A program made the position numbers and the translations under genes. Positions 42,788-51,221 of a DNA stretch of 64,000 nucleotides are shown in pieces. The stretch lies in contig NC_014828.1 of assembly GCF_000178115.2 (NCBI RefSeq), positions 2,741,501 to 2,805,500 on the forward strand. Direction: 5' to 3'. Within the stretch, counting starts at the first letter, position 1. Every line of letters starts with the position of its first letter. The notes under the pieces were generated by a model. That model saw only the letters and a list, made by a program, of their open reading frames with translations, was not told where the DNA came from and made no database searches. The DNA comes from Ethanoligenens harbinense YUAN-3 (lineage in GTDB: Bacteria > Bacillota > Clostridia > Oscillospirales > Ethanoligenentaceae).

Positions 42788-43930
42788 TCATTTTAACACA
42801 TAGATGTTGACAGTTCTTTTCCCGAACGCATCGCATTGTGCCTGTGTCGGGAAAAAGAGATCGGTGAGGACGCCGCTTCCGTTGGACACAAACCCGCCGG
42901 TATCGGCTGCGACCGCGGTGCCGTAAACAAATGAGCGGTCGGGCGTGGCGATATACAGCTTGGTGCCATACGGGATCTTGTTGGGGTTTACGGCGACCAA
43001 CCCTTTTGCCACCTGTTGCCCGGTGGCGGTGTAGGTTCCCTGCGCTTGCGTATAGGCGGTAGCGATCCCGGTGAACACGGTGGAATAAGCACCGGGGACG
43101 CCATCCGCCGCGCCGTCCACAGTGGTGGACTTGGCGGTTTTGGTCGAAACAGACGAACTAAGTGAAGATTTGAGGTTGAGCGGCGAGGCGGTACCGACGA
43201 CGACCTGTTCGTTGACCGGCGATGTGGTGGAGCGGCCGGTCTCAGCCTGCTCCGCCAGCTTTCCGTCTACATATTTTAAACGTAGCGTCACTGTTTCGAC
43301 GCCGTTCTGACCGGCCACGAGGACGTTGCGCGTGCCTTGCGCCAGCGTGGAGTCCTGCGTGGTCTGCGTCTGATACGGGATCGGGTTCTGCACGGTGCTC
43401 GTCTCATAGCGCACGCGCGTGACCGCGATGTTCATCCCGCGGGCGATTGCCTGATCGGGCTTCACACTCACGGTGTCGTCTGCGCCGAGCTTCACACCGG
43501 CTTTTTGCAGTGCGTCCGCCACCTTGCCGGTGGCGATCATGATTTCCTGTGTTTTCCCGTCCGCAGTAACCGGAACGGGGAAGGCCGTAAAGAAATCGAT
43601 GCGGCCGTACTGGTTGTGGATACCCGTGAAGGTATACCGGTCGTCCTTGGAAAGGCGGATGCCGCTTTGCCGCAAAATCGCGTCCGGATCAGACCGGAAC
43701 GTATAGATTGTCCGCGTACCGCTGCCGTCTGTGATCTGAATGACCTTGGTGTTGAGCACGACCGCCGTGATAGAGACGGACGCCAACGCGGCGCATAACA
43801 GAATGGCAAAGGTTCGGGTTCTGACAAGCGGCAGGATCCTGCGTCCCCATTGGGACGCGGTTTCCCGCGCGGTTGCCAGGCGGCTCAGCGACCACCGGAT
43901 CTCCGGCAGGGGACTGGGGCCAAATTTCAC
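42788..43930 (-). CDS. G5 and 3D domain cell-wall protein (YabE-like)
   Basis: This is an exported, membrane-anchored protein of about 380 residues, probably a peptidoglycan lytic enzyme of the YabE/RpfB group. An N-terminal helix is at about 40-62, two ubiquitin-like DUF348 repeats follow, then a G5 domain (TVTLRLKYVDGK region) and a C-terminal 3D domain with GTKLYIATPD, AADTGG and VNIYVLK. The three Asp residues of 3D are visible. The start is GTG 43930 after AAAAGGAG. Confidence 0.9.
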   Translation of the reverse strand: MKFGPSPLPEIRWSLSRLATARETASQWGRRILPLVRTRTFAILLCAALASVSITAVVLNTKVIQITDGSGTRTIYTFRSDPDAILRQSGIRLSKDDRYTFTGIHNQYGRIDFFTAFPVPVTADGKTQEIMIATGKVADALQKAGVKLGADDTVSVKPDQAIARGMNIAVTRVRYETSTVQNPIPYQTQTTQDSTLAQGTRNVLVAGQNGVETVTLRLKYVDGKLAEQAETGRSTTSPVNEQVVVGTASPLNLKSSLSSSVSTKTAKSTTVDGAADGVPGAYSTVFTGIATAYTQAQGTYTATGQQVAKGLVAVNPNKIPYGTKLYIATPDRSFVYGTAVAADTGGFVSNGSGVLTDLFFPTQAQCDAFGKRTVNIYVLK

Positions 43931-44029
43931 GATTACATTGCTCCTTTTTTCCGTAATTCTTTGTTTCGGCACACGGAAAAACACGCCTACCCCCACGTTC
44001 TATATCTGTTATGTGCGGGGGTTTCGCCT

Positions 44030-44059
44030 ATTATATTGCATGGCGGGGGGAGCTGTCAA
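44030..44059 (-). promoter_or_regulatory. Promoter of the G5/3D protein gene
   Basis: TTGACA (44054-44059) and TATAAT (44030-44035) on the minus strand are 18 nt apart. The leader of about 90 nt contains a hairpin (CCCCCGCAC with GTGGGGG, about 43989-44021). Confidence 0.8.
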
Positions 44060-44135
44060 GGCGGATTTGGCCTGAACAATCTGTTTTGTTTTGTCAAAAT
44101 ACGAAAAACAGAGGCAGAATATTGTCGAAAGAAAC

Positions 44136-44176
44136 AAAAAAACGCACAAATCACGGAGCGTGATTGTACGTTTTTT
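44136..44176 (-). terminator. Terminator after rpsI
   Basis: The hairpin built on ATCACG-gag-CGTGAT, with further pairing of ACGTACA and TGTGCGT, is flanked by A and T runs on both sides. It can work in either direction; the nearest upstream gene is rpsI. Confidence 0.85.
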
Positions 44177-44203
44177 AGATTTTTCACATATGAAAAAGCA
44201 AGC

Positions 44204-44602
44204 TCAGCGTTTGGAGAACTGCGGCGCACGGCGCGCGGCTTTCAAGCCGTACTTCTTACGTTCTTTCATGCGCGGATCGCGGGTAAGGAACCCGGCTTTT
44301 TTGAGGACGGGACGGAAATCCTCGCCCGCCTGCAACAGCGCGCGGGAAAGGCCGTGGCGCACCGCGCCCGCCTGACCGGAAACGCCGCCGCCCGCCACGC
44401 GGGCCACGATGTCGTAGCGGCCGAGCGTCTTGGTCACTTCCATGGGCTGGCGCACGATCAGTTTCAAGGTCTCCAGGCCGAAATATTCATCGATATCGCG
44501 GTCGTTGATGGTGATGCTGCCGGTGCCCGGATACACGCGCACGCGCGCGACAGAGCTCTTCCGGCGGCCGGTGCCATAAAAATACGGTTTCTCGTTATAC
44601 AT
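44204..44602 (-). CDS. rpsI: Small-subunit ribosomal protein uS9
   Basis: The 132-residue ribosomal protein has the S9 signature [20 protein letters not shown] at the start, [20 protein letters not shown] in the middle and a basic end ([17 protein letters not shown]) that contacts tRNA. It lies 15 nt after rplM in the usual rplM-rpsI pair. Confidence 0.98.
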   Translation of the reverse strand: MYNEKPYFYGTGRRKSSVARVRVYPGTGSITINDRDIDEYFGLETLKLIVRQPMEVTKTLGRYDIVARVAGGGVSGQAGAVRHGLSRALLQAGEDFRPVLKKAGFLTRDPRMKERKKYGLKAARRAPQFSKR

Positions 44603-44617
44603 TGCCTTTCCCCCTTA

Positions 44618-45046
44618 TCAAAGCGCCCAGACTTCCGGTTTTTGCGCGGCGTGCTCATGCTCGGTACCCTTGTAGACCCGCAGGCGGTCCAGCGCAGCAC
44701 GACCGATCACCGTGGACGGGATCATACCCTTCACGGCAAGTTCGATCGCCTTTTCCGGATGCTCGGCCATCAGCGTGCGGTAGCGCACTTCTTTGAGGTG
44801 GCCAGTGTAGCCGGTGTGGTGCCGGTAATATTTCTGGTCAAGCTTGGAGCCGGTGAAAACGGCCTTCCCGGCATTGACCACGATCACATGATCGCCGCAG
44901 TCGAGATGCGGGACAAATTCCGGCTTGTGCTTGCCGCGCAGCAGCACGGCGGCCTCGGCGGCAAGGCGCCCCACCGGCTTGCCCGCCGCGTCAAGGATGT
45001 ACCATTTGCGGGTGATATCCTTCGCTTTCGGCATAAACGTAGACAT
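44618..45046 (-). CDS. rplM: Large-subunit ribosomal protein uL13
   Basis: The protein, about 142 residues, has the normal L13 length and motifs: RKWYILDAAGKPVGRLAAEA, VIVVNAGKAVFTGSKLDQK, YYRHHTGYTG and the C-terminal LDRLRVYKGTEHEHAAQKPE. The start is ATG 45046 behind AGGAGG. Confidence 0.98.
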   Translation of the reverse strand: MSTFMPKAKDITRKWYILDAAGKPVGRLAAEAAVLLRGKHKPEFVPHLDCGDHVIVVNAGKAVFTGSKLDQKYYRHHTGYTGHLKEVRYRTLMAEHPEKAIELAVKGMIPSTVIGRAALDRLRVYKGTEHEHAAQKPEVWAL

Positions 45047-45062
45047 ATCGCGTTCCTCCTGA

Positions 45063-45111
45063 TAAAAACTGCCGCGCGACATCGGGCCGCGCGGCCTTTC
45101 ATAATGATGCA
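45063..45111 (-). promoter_or_regulatory. rplM leader hairpin, possible L13 autoregulatory element
   Basis: The short leader of rplM forms GCCGCGCG-gcccgatgt-CGCGCGGC followed by AGTTTTTATC and then the ribosome binding site. This looks like a terminator placed ahead of the gene. L13 leaders are known in Firmicutes; whether this one belongs to that class needs a covariance-model search. Confidence 0.55.
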
Positions 45112-45117
45112 CGTTCT

Positions 45118-45146
45118 ATTATATCCACCGCCGGGCGCAATGTCAA
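45118..45146 (-). promoter_or_regulatory. Consensus sigma-A promoter of rplM-rpsI
   Basis: TTGACA (45141-45146) and TATAAT (45118-45123) on the minus strand are 17 nt apart, about 70 nt before the rplM start. The stretch from 45147 to 45258 holds nothing else that I can identify. Confidence 0.9.
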
Positions 45147-45258
45147 GAGAAAAATCCGAAGACCGTAATTTAGAACGGTTCAATCTTTTAAAATCGGCCT
45201 TTTCCTCCGTCATCCGTTCTGTGGCTCCCGCTTCATTTCAAAAAATCGTATTGACCAT

Positions 45259-46134
45259 TCAGGGTGCATACCGCCGGTTCTGCCTGCCGAACGCCTTTTC
45301 CGCCTGCTTTTTTTCCGCGGCGGAAAGGGTGAACGCCCCGCTGTCACGCCAGGCGGGCAGCAGGACATCCACCCGTCCGCCGGACGCCGCCGCCTGCTCC
45401 AGCGCCCGCGTCTTGCTCAGCAGGTCATTCATGGAAAACGTCGTTTTGGCCATATCGAACCGATTGCCGAACGAATCCGGCGCGAGGTCCTGCGCGTTGC
45501 AGGTTTCCCGCAGCAGCGCCTGCAACACGGCGCCCTGCGCCGCCAGCCTGTCGGTCGGATCCGTATAGGCCGCATAGCCCGCGACAGCCTCCACCTTCAT
45601 ACCATTAAGGTGCTGAACTCCGCTGTCCGCCTGCACCTGCGCGCCATGTGGCACGCGGGCATCCACCGCCGCGGGCAGCGTGCAGTCCACGCCGCCGTTC
45701 AGATCGACCACCTGCGCAAACGATGTGCTGTCCTGCACCCAGTAATAGTCCACCGGCACCCCCAGAGTTTCCGCACAGGCGGCGGACGTTCGCGTGGGGC
45801 CGCTCCCGCCGAACAGATCCAACAACGTGCCGCCACGCACGGAGAGCGCCTCCGGCAGCGGCATCACCGTCAGGTGTTTGTCCGGCGCGTCCAGCCCGAT
45901 GAGCGCAAACAAAAGCGGCGCGCCCGAATCGGGGTCTGTGAGTACAAACAAAAGATTGAACGAGTCGGAGGGTACAATTTCCAGCGAACGGGACGCCGGT
46001 TGCGCGGGCTGATACAAAACCGCATACAGTCCGGCCCCCGCCGCGAGCAACAGCGCCGCCGCCGTCAGCGCAAGCCATGGCCAAAATTGCCGGATACGAG
46101 CGGAAATCGCCTGTGCTTTCTGCATTTTCTTCAA
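45259..46134 (-). CDS. Degenerate LytR-CpsA-Psr-like membrane protein
   Basis: The 291-residue protein has an N-terminal helix (about 20-42) and an outside domain resembling LCP proteins: SDSFNLLFVL, GVPVDYYWVQ, VVDLNGGVDCTLP, GVQHLNGMKVEAV and TDPTDRLAAQGAVLQALL. LCP enzymes attach polymers to the cell wall. The usual PRD motif appears as PLPE here, and the YaRyR motif as YAAYT, so catalytic Arg residues are missing by my alignment. The start is TTG 46134 or ATG 46125. It stands alone between rplM and the sensor kinase gene. Confidence 0.65.
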   Translation of the reverse strand: MKKMQKAQAISARIRQFWPWLALTAAALLLAAGAGLYAVLYQPAQPASRSLEIVPSDSFNLLFVLTDPDSGAPLLFALIGLDAPDKHLTVMPLPEALSVRGGTLLDLFGGSGPTRTSAACAETLGVPVDYYWVQDSTSFAQVVDLNGGVDCTLPAAVDARVPHGAQVQADSGVQHLNGMKVEAVAGYAAYTDPTDRLAAQGAVLQALLRETCNAQDLAPDSFGNRFDMAKTTFSMNDLLSKTRALEQAAASGGRVDVLLPAWRDSGAFTLSAAEKKQAEKAFGRQNRRYAP

Positions 46135-46238
46135 TATAATACACTCCCGGAAGAATCACATGATGGTTTTCCTTGCTTTCATTCTTGCCGGAAGTGTAAA
46201 AGCCATACATATATTATAATGAAAAAACACGGCCCAGC

Positions 46239-46267
46239 AAAAAACGCACCTGCCAGAAGCAGGTGCG
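46239..46267 (-). terminator. Terminator after the sensor kinase gene
   Basis: On the minus strand CGCACCTGC-ttctg-GCAGGTGCG is followed by TTTTTT. Confidence 0.9.
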
Positions 46268-46298
46268 CCGCAAGTCGCGGGATCGCTCCCGAAAGCCG

Positions 46299-47423
46299 TT
46301 ATGGCAACGGTACGCCGCAAACATCCGAAAGCTCCACATAGACCGCGGAGAACCGGTCCTTGAGATAGCGTGCGCCATCCTGGGCCAGAAAGTCCGGCGC
46401 GTTGCCTGTTTTGCAGAGCGGAAGCGAAAACGCCACGTCGGTCCCCTCGCCCAGGCGGCTATGGATCGTCAGTGTGCCGCCGTGCTTTTCCACCACCGCT
46501 TTCACCAGCGCAAGCCCGATCCCATTGCCCGAAAACCCTTGGGCGTCCGCCATACGGAACCTGTCCTGTGCGGAAAGCACCGCCACGGTGGCCTCATCCA
46601 TTCCCAGCCCGCAGTCGGACACCGTCACGATCACATTTTCCGCAGTCGCGTCCACCCGCACATGAATCCGATTTCCTTCTTTGGTGTAGCGGCAGGCATT
46701 GGAAATCAGGTTCAGAAACGCGCGGCGCAGGCGCACCGGGTCGAACGCTGCGCTGACCGGCTGCCGGGGCACCTCACAGGTCAGCGAAATGCCGATGCCG
46801 TCGGTCAGTACACCGGCCGCATCGCACAGGCCCCGGATGAACCGGGCGATGTTTCCGGTCTTCTTGTGCAGTTTGCCGTCCGCCATCCACAGCCGCCCGA
46901 TATCAATAAAGTTTTCCGAAAACCGCATCAGGCGGTAACAATTCTGCATGATCAGCCGGAGATAATTCATGGTGCCGACGTCGGCGCCGATTTCGCGCGC
47001 GAGCAGGCCGAGAGTTGAAAAAATGATGGTAAGCGGCATCCTGTAACTTTTTTCGCCCATCCTCAAAAGACGTTCGGCCGTTTGACGCACGGAGGTATCC
47101 GGCGGTTCTTCCGGCCCGCCGCCCAGCACCTGGAACCCCACCGGCCTGTCCTCGTCCAGCACAGGCAAAAAAAGCAGCGAGCCGGCACCGTCCTGTATCC
47201 GTATGGAAAGCGACTTCCCGTTTTGCAGGGTCCGCACGATTGTTTCTTTCGGCAAACACGCCGGCCATCCATACCTTCCGCTCCCATCTTCCGGCAGCGG
47301 AATCTGCTGCGCAGCAGCCTGATTGCACCAGCAGATTTGCAGCGATGCATCCGTTAGCATGGCCGGAAATAAGGCATGGGCATAAAGGCTCTGCATCATA
47401 TGCAAAACTGCGTCCAACTGCAT
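46299..47423 (-). CDS. Sensor histidine-kinase-like protein without the acceptor His
   Basis: The soluble 374-residue protein has an N-terminal PAS-like part (ILTDASLQICWCNQAA region), a dimerisation helix region and a C-terminal ATPase domain with FLNLISNACRYTKEGN (N box), VSDCGLGMD (G1) and GNGIGLALVKAVVEKHGGTL (G2). Where SHELRTPL is expected it reads EKSYRMPLTIIF, so the phospho-acceptor His is absent. I choose ATG 47423 because AGGGGTG is suitably upstream and the promoter lies just before it. No response regulator adjoins. It may be a pseudokinase or act on a partner. Confidence 0.82.
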   Translation of the reverse strand: MQLDAVLHMMQSLYAHALFPAMLTDASLQICWCNQAAAQQIPLPEDGSGRYGWPACLPKETIVRTLQNGKSLSIRIQDGAGSLLFLPVLDEDRPVGFQVLGGGPEEPPDTSVRQTAERLLRMGEKSYRMPLTIIFSTLGLLAREIGADVGTMNYLRLIMQNCYRLMRFSENFIDIGRLWMADGKLHKKTGNIARFIRGLCDAAGVLTDGIGISLTCEVPRQPVSAAFDPVRLRRAFLNLISNACRYTKEGNRIHVRVDATAENVIVTVSDCGLGMDEATVAVLSAQDRFRMADAQGFSGNGIGLALVKAVVEKHGGTLTIHSRLGEGTDVAFSLPLCKTGNAPDFLAQDGARYLKDRFSAVYVELSDVCGVPLP

Positions 47424-47445
47424 TCCGCTCACACCCCTATTCGCT

Positions 47446-47473
47446 ATTATATCATCTTCCTTCGCGGTGTAAA
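47446..47473 (-). promoter_or_regulatory. Promoter of the sensor kinase gene
   Basis: TTTACA (47468-47473) and TATAAT (47446-47451) on the minus strand are 16 nt apart. The start site would be about 16 nt before ATG 47423, which supports that start. Confidence 0.65.
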
Positions 47474-47605
47474 CCATCCATGTTCCCTTTGGGAAGATTT
47501 CCGGCACAAGTTGCGTTCCCGAACGCCTGTGCGGCATTTCCGGCCACCGCACAGGCCAAACCTTGAAAAAGCGCCGCATTTAATTGATAAAAATCTAACA
47601 ATCGC

Positions 47606-47634
47606 TTGCAGAAAAGCAGGAAATGGTATAGAAT
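47606..47634 (+). promoter_or_regulatory. Promoter of the GAPDH gene
   Basis: TTGCAG (47606-47611) and TAGAAT (47629-47634) are 17 nt apart, about 25 nt before the ribosome binding site. Confidence 0.7.
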
Positions 47635-47636
47635 AG

Positions 47637-48689
<1,053 letters not shown>

Positions 48690-48711
48690 TTTCGCTTTTT
48701 CTTTATAATGA

Positions 48712-48747
48712 GCAGGGCCGTCCCAGTCCGGGCGGCCCTGCTTTTTT
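48712..48747 (+). terminator. Terminator after GAPDH
   Basis: GCAGGGCCG and CGGCCCTGC form a hairpin with a short loop, followed by TTTTTT. Confidence 0.93.
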
Positions 48748-48761
48748 ATGCGTGCGTTTGG

Positions 48762-49541
48762 TCAGCCGTTCACGCGGGCGACCACCATACCGTTTTCGGC
48801 ATATGAGATGGCCACGGTTTTGGTCATTGTCTGCCCATCCGTAAAGGTCACCGTCACGGTCAGGGTGTCGTGTATCTGTGTCCTGTCCGGTTCCGAGCCG
48901 GACGTTTCTTTTATCAGCTTGTCAATCATTTCGGAAGATGGGTTCCAAAGCACTCCGGCTTTTGCAAGCTCTGCGGAAATCAGCAGGGATCTGCCCTTAC
49001 GGTCCTGCTGCACATCGTCGGTCAGCATGCCGCTATCCGCCGCAAACAGCACCTTTTGGATATCGACTCCGACGACCCCAAAACCGCCGATTGCCAGACC
49101 TTTCGGGCCGAAGCCCGGAATCAGGAGCAGCCCTTTCACTTGATGGATCTGCACATCCACATTCGGCCTTAAAACCGTGCCGTTCTGTAGCTGGGAAGAA
49201 CCGCCCCCGCCCGACGCTACCGGCTCCGCGAACGCGACCAACTCAAACGCATGCCGCACAGGCGCAACCGATGTTCCAGACGATGGCCTGTTTTCCGCCG
49301 TTTCATGAACGGAAAACCACTGCGCAGGCGCCAGCGCAAACAGCACCGTAGCCACGCACAAAGCTGCCGCGGTAGCCAGTGCTATTCGCAGCGGCCCGCG
49401 GATGCGGCGGTCGTGTTGTATCCGCACGTCCTCATCCGCATAGGGCCGCCCATCCCGCCCTGCCTCGATTTTATTCCACACATCAGGTGTGTACTGTTCC
49501 GCTTTTCTTTGGATGAACCGATGCAGCTCCCGTTTGTTCAT
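48762..49541 (-). CDS. Probable membrane anti-sigma factor paired with ECF sigma
   Basis: The 259-residue protein has a short cytoplasmic part (1-48; ELHRFIQRKAEQYTPDVWNK), one helix (IALATAAALCVATVLFAL, about 53-70) and an outside domain with YsiX-like repeats I do not recognise. It overlaps the end of the ECF sigma gene by about 59 nt, the standard link between a sigma and its anti-sigma. No zinc HxxxCxxC motif is visible, so it is not a ZAS-type anti-sigma. Confidence 0.65.
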   Translation of the reverse strand: MNKRELHRFIQRKAEQYTPDVWNKIEAGRDGRPYADEDVRIQHDRRIRGPLRIALATAAALCVATVLFALAPAQWFSVHETAENRPSSGTSVAPVRHAFELVAFAEPVASGGGGSSQLQNGTVLRPNVDVQIHQVKGLLLIPGFGPKGLAIGGFGVVGVDIQKVLFAADSGMLTDDVQQDRKGRSLLISAELAKAGVLWNPSSEMIDKLIKETSGSEPDRTQIHDTLTVTVTFTDGQTMTKTVAISYAENGMVVARVNG

Positions 49542-50055
49542 CGGAAAGCCCCCTTTCTTTCAGCCATCGCCTCAGCTTGGCAAGCGCCCGCTGGTATTTC
49601 CAGAGCGCGGTGCCCAGCGGAATACGCAGCAATGCGGCTGTTTCGCGGTGTTTCAGGCCACCCAGCACATGCAGCAAAACGATTTGCCTTTCATCGGGCG
49701 GAAGACGCGACAAGGCTTCATCCAACTCCGTGGTTTCTTCCATACCGGCCCCACGCCGCACGGCCTTTTCCACCGGCGCCGCAGGTTCCACCCGTTTGCG
49801 CTCACGCAGGCAGGTCAGCGCCAGATTCCGCGCAATAGCAAACACATACGCTTTCGCGTTTTCGCTATGGTATCCCGCGTGTTTGAGCCGGATGAACGTA
49901 TCCTGCAAAATATCCTGCGCGTCGTGGTAATTGCCGGTGATGGCCAGCGCAAAATAGAACACCGCAGAACGCCACGCCGTATATAACAGATGCAGCGCGT
50001 CATTGTCCCCCTGCCCGGCGCGCACCAGCAGTCCGTCCATCTCCTCATCGGTCAT
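49483..50055 (-). CDS. ECF-family RNA polymerase sigma factor
   Basis: The protein, about 190 residues, has region 2 (YTAWRSAVFYFALAITGNYH, DAQDILQDTFIRLKH; then AYVFAIARNLALTCLRERKR) and region 4 (LDEALSRLPPDERQIVLLHV; GGLKHRETAALLRIPLGTAL). This is the SigW/SigM-like layout. The start is ATG 50055 (MTDEEMDG) after GGGGTG. It is probably held inactive by the membrane protein encoded next. Confidence 0.93.
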   Translation of the reverse strand: MTDEEMDGLLVRAGQGDNDALHLLYTAWRSAVFYFALAITGNYHDAQDILQDTFIRLKHAGYHSENAKAYVFAIARNLALTCLRERKRVEPAAPVEKAVRRGAGMEETTELDEALSRLPPDERQIVLLHVLGGLKHRETAALLRIPLGTALWKYQRALAKLRRWLKERGLSDEQTGAASVHPKKSGTVHT

Positions 50056-50078
50056 GCACACACCCCTTTTCCGAAAGC

Positions 50079-50101
50079 AAGCGTTCTCCGGAGGAACGCT
50101 T
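50079..50101. repeat. Inverted repeat upstream of the ECF sigma gene
   Basis: AAGCGTTC-tccggag-GAACGCTT is a perfect 8-bp inverted repeat 24 nt before the sigma gene. It could be an operator or a 5' hairpin; there is no T run. Confidence 0.6.
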
Positions 50102-50160
50102 CCCTTTGTATAACGCCGGAAACGGCGGTTTTATTGGCCGGCCAGGCCAAAAACCCATGC

Positions 50161-50208
50161 AAAATAAAAACTGCCCTGCGAACCTCAAAACATCCGCAAA
50201 GCAGTTTG
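50161..50208 (-). terminator. Terminator after the DUF975 gene
   Basis: On the minus strand AAACTGCTTTGCG pairs with CGCAGGGCAGTTT (one mismatch) and is followed by TTATTTT. Confidence 0.78.
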
Positions 50209-50229
50209 GAATATATCAAACGGGCGGTT

Positions 50230-51087
50230 TCACGCTTCCGGCGAAGCAGGCGGTGCATCGGTCTGCACCTGCACATCCTGCTTCCGCTCTTTCGCGCGCT
50301 TGGTGAAGATGATATGGCGCGCAAACACGGCCGAGGAAGCGTTATAATACGGCATGACATAGAGCGCGGGGAAAACCATGACGCACAACAGCCACCACAG
50401 GATGAACGACAGTTGGAACTTGATGATCTCCCAGCGGAACCCTTTGGCGTAACGAGCCGCCGTGCGCACGCAGTCGTTCGTTTTGCGGCCGCTATCTTCC
50501 ACCAGCAGATACACGGCCGGAAAATACCGCATGGCAATAAGCGCCAACACGACCGATGCGCACACCCACAGAACCATTCCTGCAATCAGCAGGAAATTGG
50601 CCAAAAACGTATTTGCCGCGCCCAGCACAAACGCATAAACCACCCAGAGCGCAGCCGGCGTGGCATAAACGGCAAGCCCCCAGAGCGCCACCCGCCAGAG
50701 GATGTGCAGTTGCAGGAGGATACTTTTCGCATACAGCCCCGGCGAACCATACCAACCGAACACTTCCCCGAGGGGCGTTTCCTTCCGCTCAACCAGTTTC
50801 CAATACCATTCCACCTGGCCGACCTGCAGCGGCGCGGTGAACAAAAACAGCACTACGGAAAAAATAATAGAAAGAATCAGCGACGGCACGGACACATTCG
50901 GCAGGGCACCCATCAGGCCGGTACCGGAAGACTGCGGCACACCCGCCACCTGGCGCACACCCTGCTCAAGCAACGTGACCCCGCCCATGGGCAGCAGGTA
51001 AAACAGCGTGATCAGCATTGCACGCGTCCAGTTGCCTACCAGGAGCCGCCGGCCGTTCAACTTGGCCTGAAATCGAATTCTCGACAT
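50230..51087 (-). CDS. DUF975-like integral membrane protein
   Basis: The 285-residue protein has about six hydrophobic segments and begins MSRIRFQAKLNGRRLLVGNW, with the Lys/Arg-rich start and the GNW pattern common in DUF975 proteins. A stretch near residue 205 (NDCVRTAARYAKGFRWEIIK) also fits. The function of the family is unknown. The gene stands alone with its own terminator. Confidence 0.7.
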   Translation of the reverse strand: MSRIRFQAKLNGRRLLVGNWTRAMLITLFYLLPMGGVTLLEQGVRQVAGVPQSSGTGLMGALPNVSVPSLILSIIFSVVLFLFTAPLQVGQVEWYWKLVERKETPLGEVFGWYGSPGLYAKSILLQLHILWRVALWGLAVYATPAALWVVYAFVLGAANTFLANFLLIAGMVLWVCASVVLALIAMRYFPAVYLLVEDSGRKTNDCVRTAARYAKGFRWEIIKFQLSFILWWLLCVMVFPALYVMPYYNASSAVFARHIIFTKRAKERKQDVQVQTDAPPASPEA

Positions 51088-51221
51088 TCTATCACTCCAA
51101 AATTATCGCTCTACGCAGTACCCTTATTCTACCCCGTCCGCTCACAAATGTCAAAGCCGGGCGGGCCGGCCCGCGGCAATGTTCAAGCAACCCGGCCGGA
51201 ATGCACCGCCGCACAGCCTGC

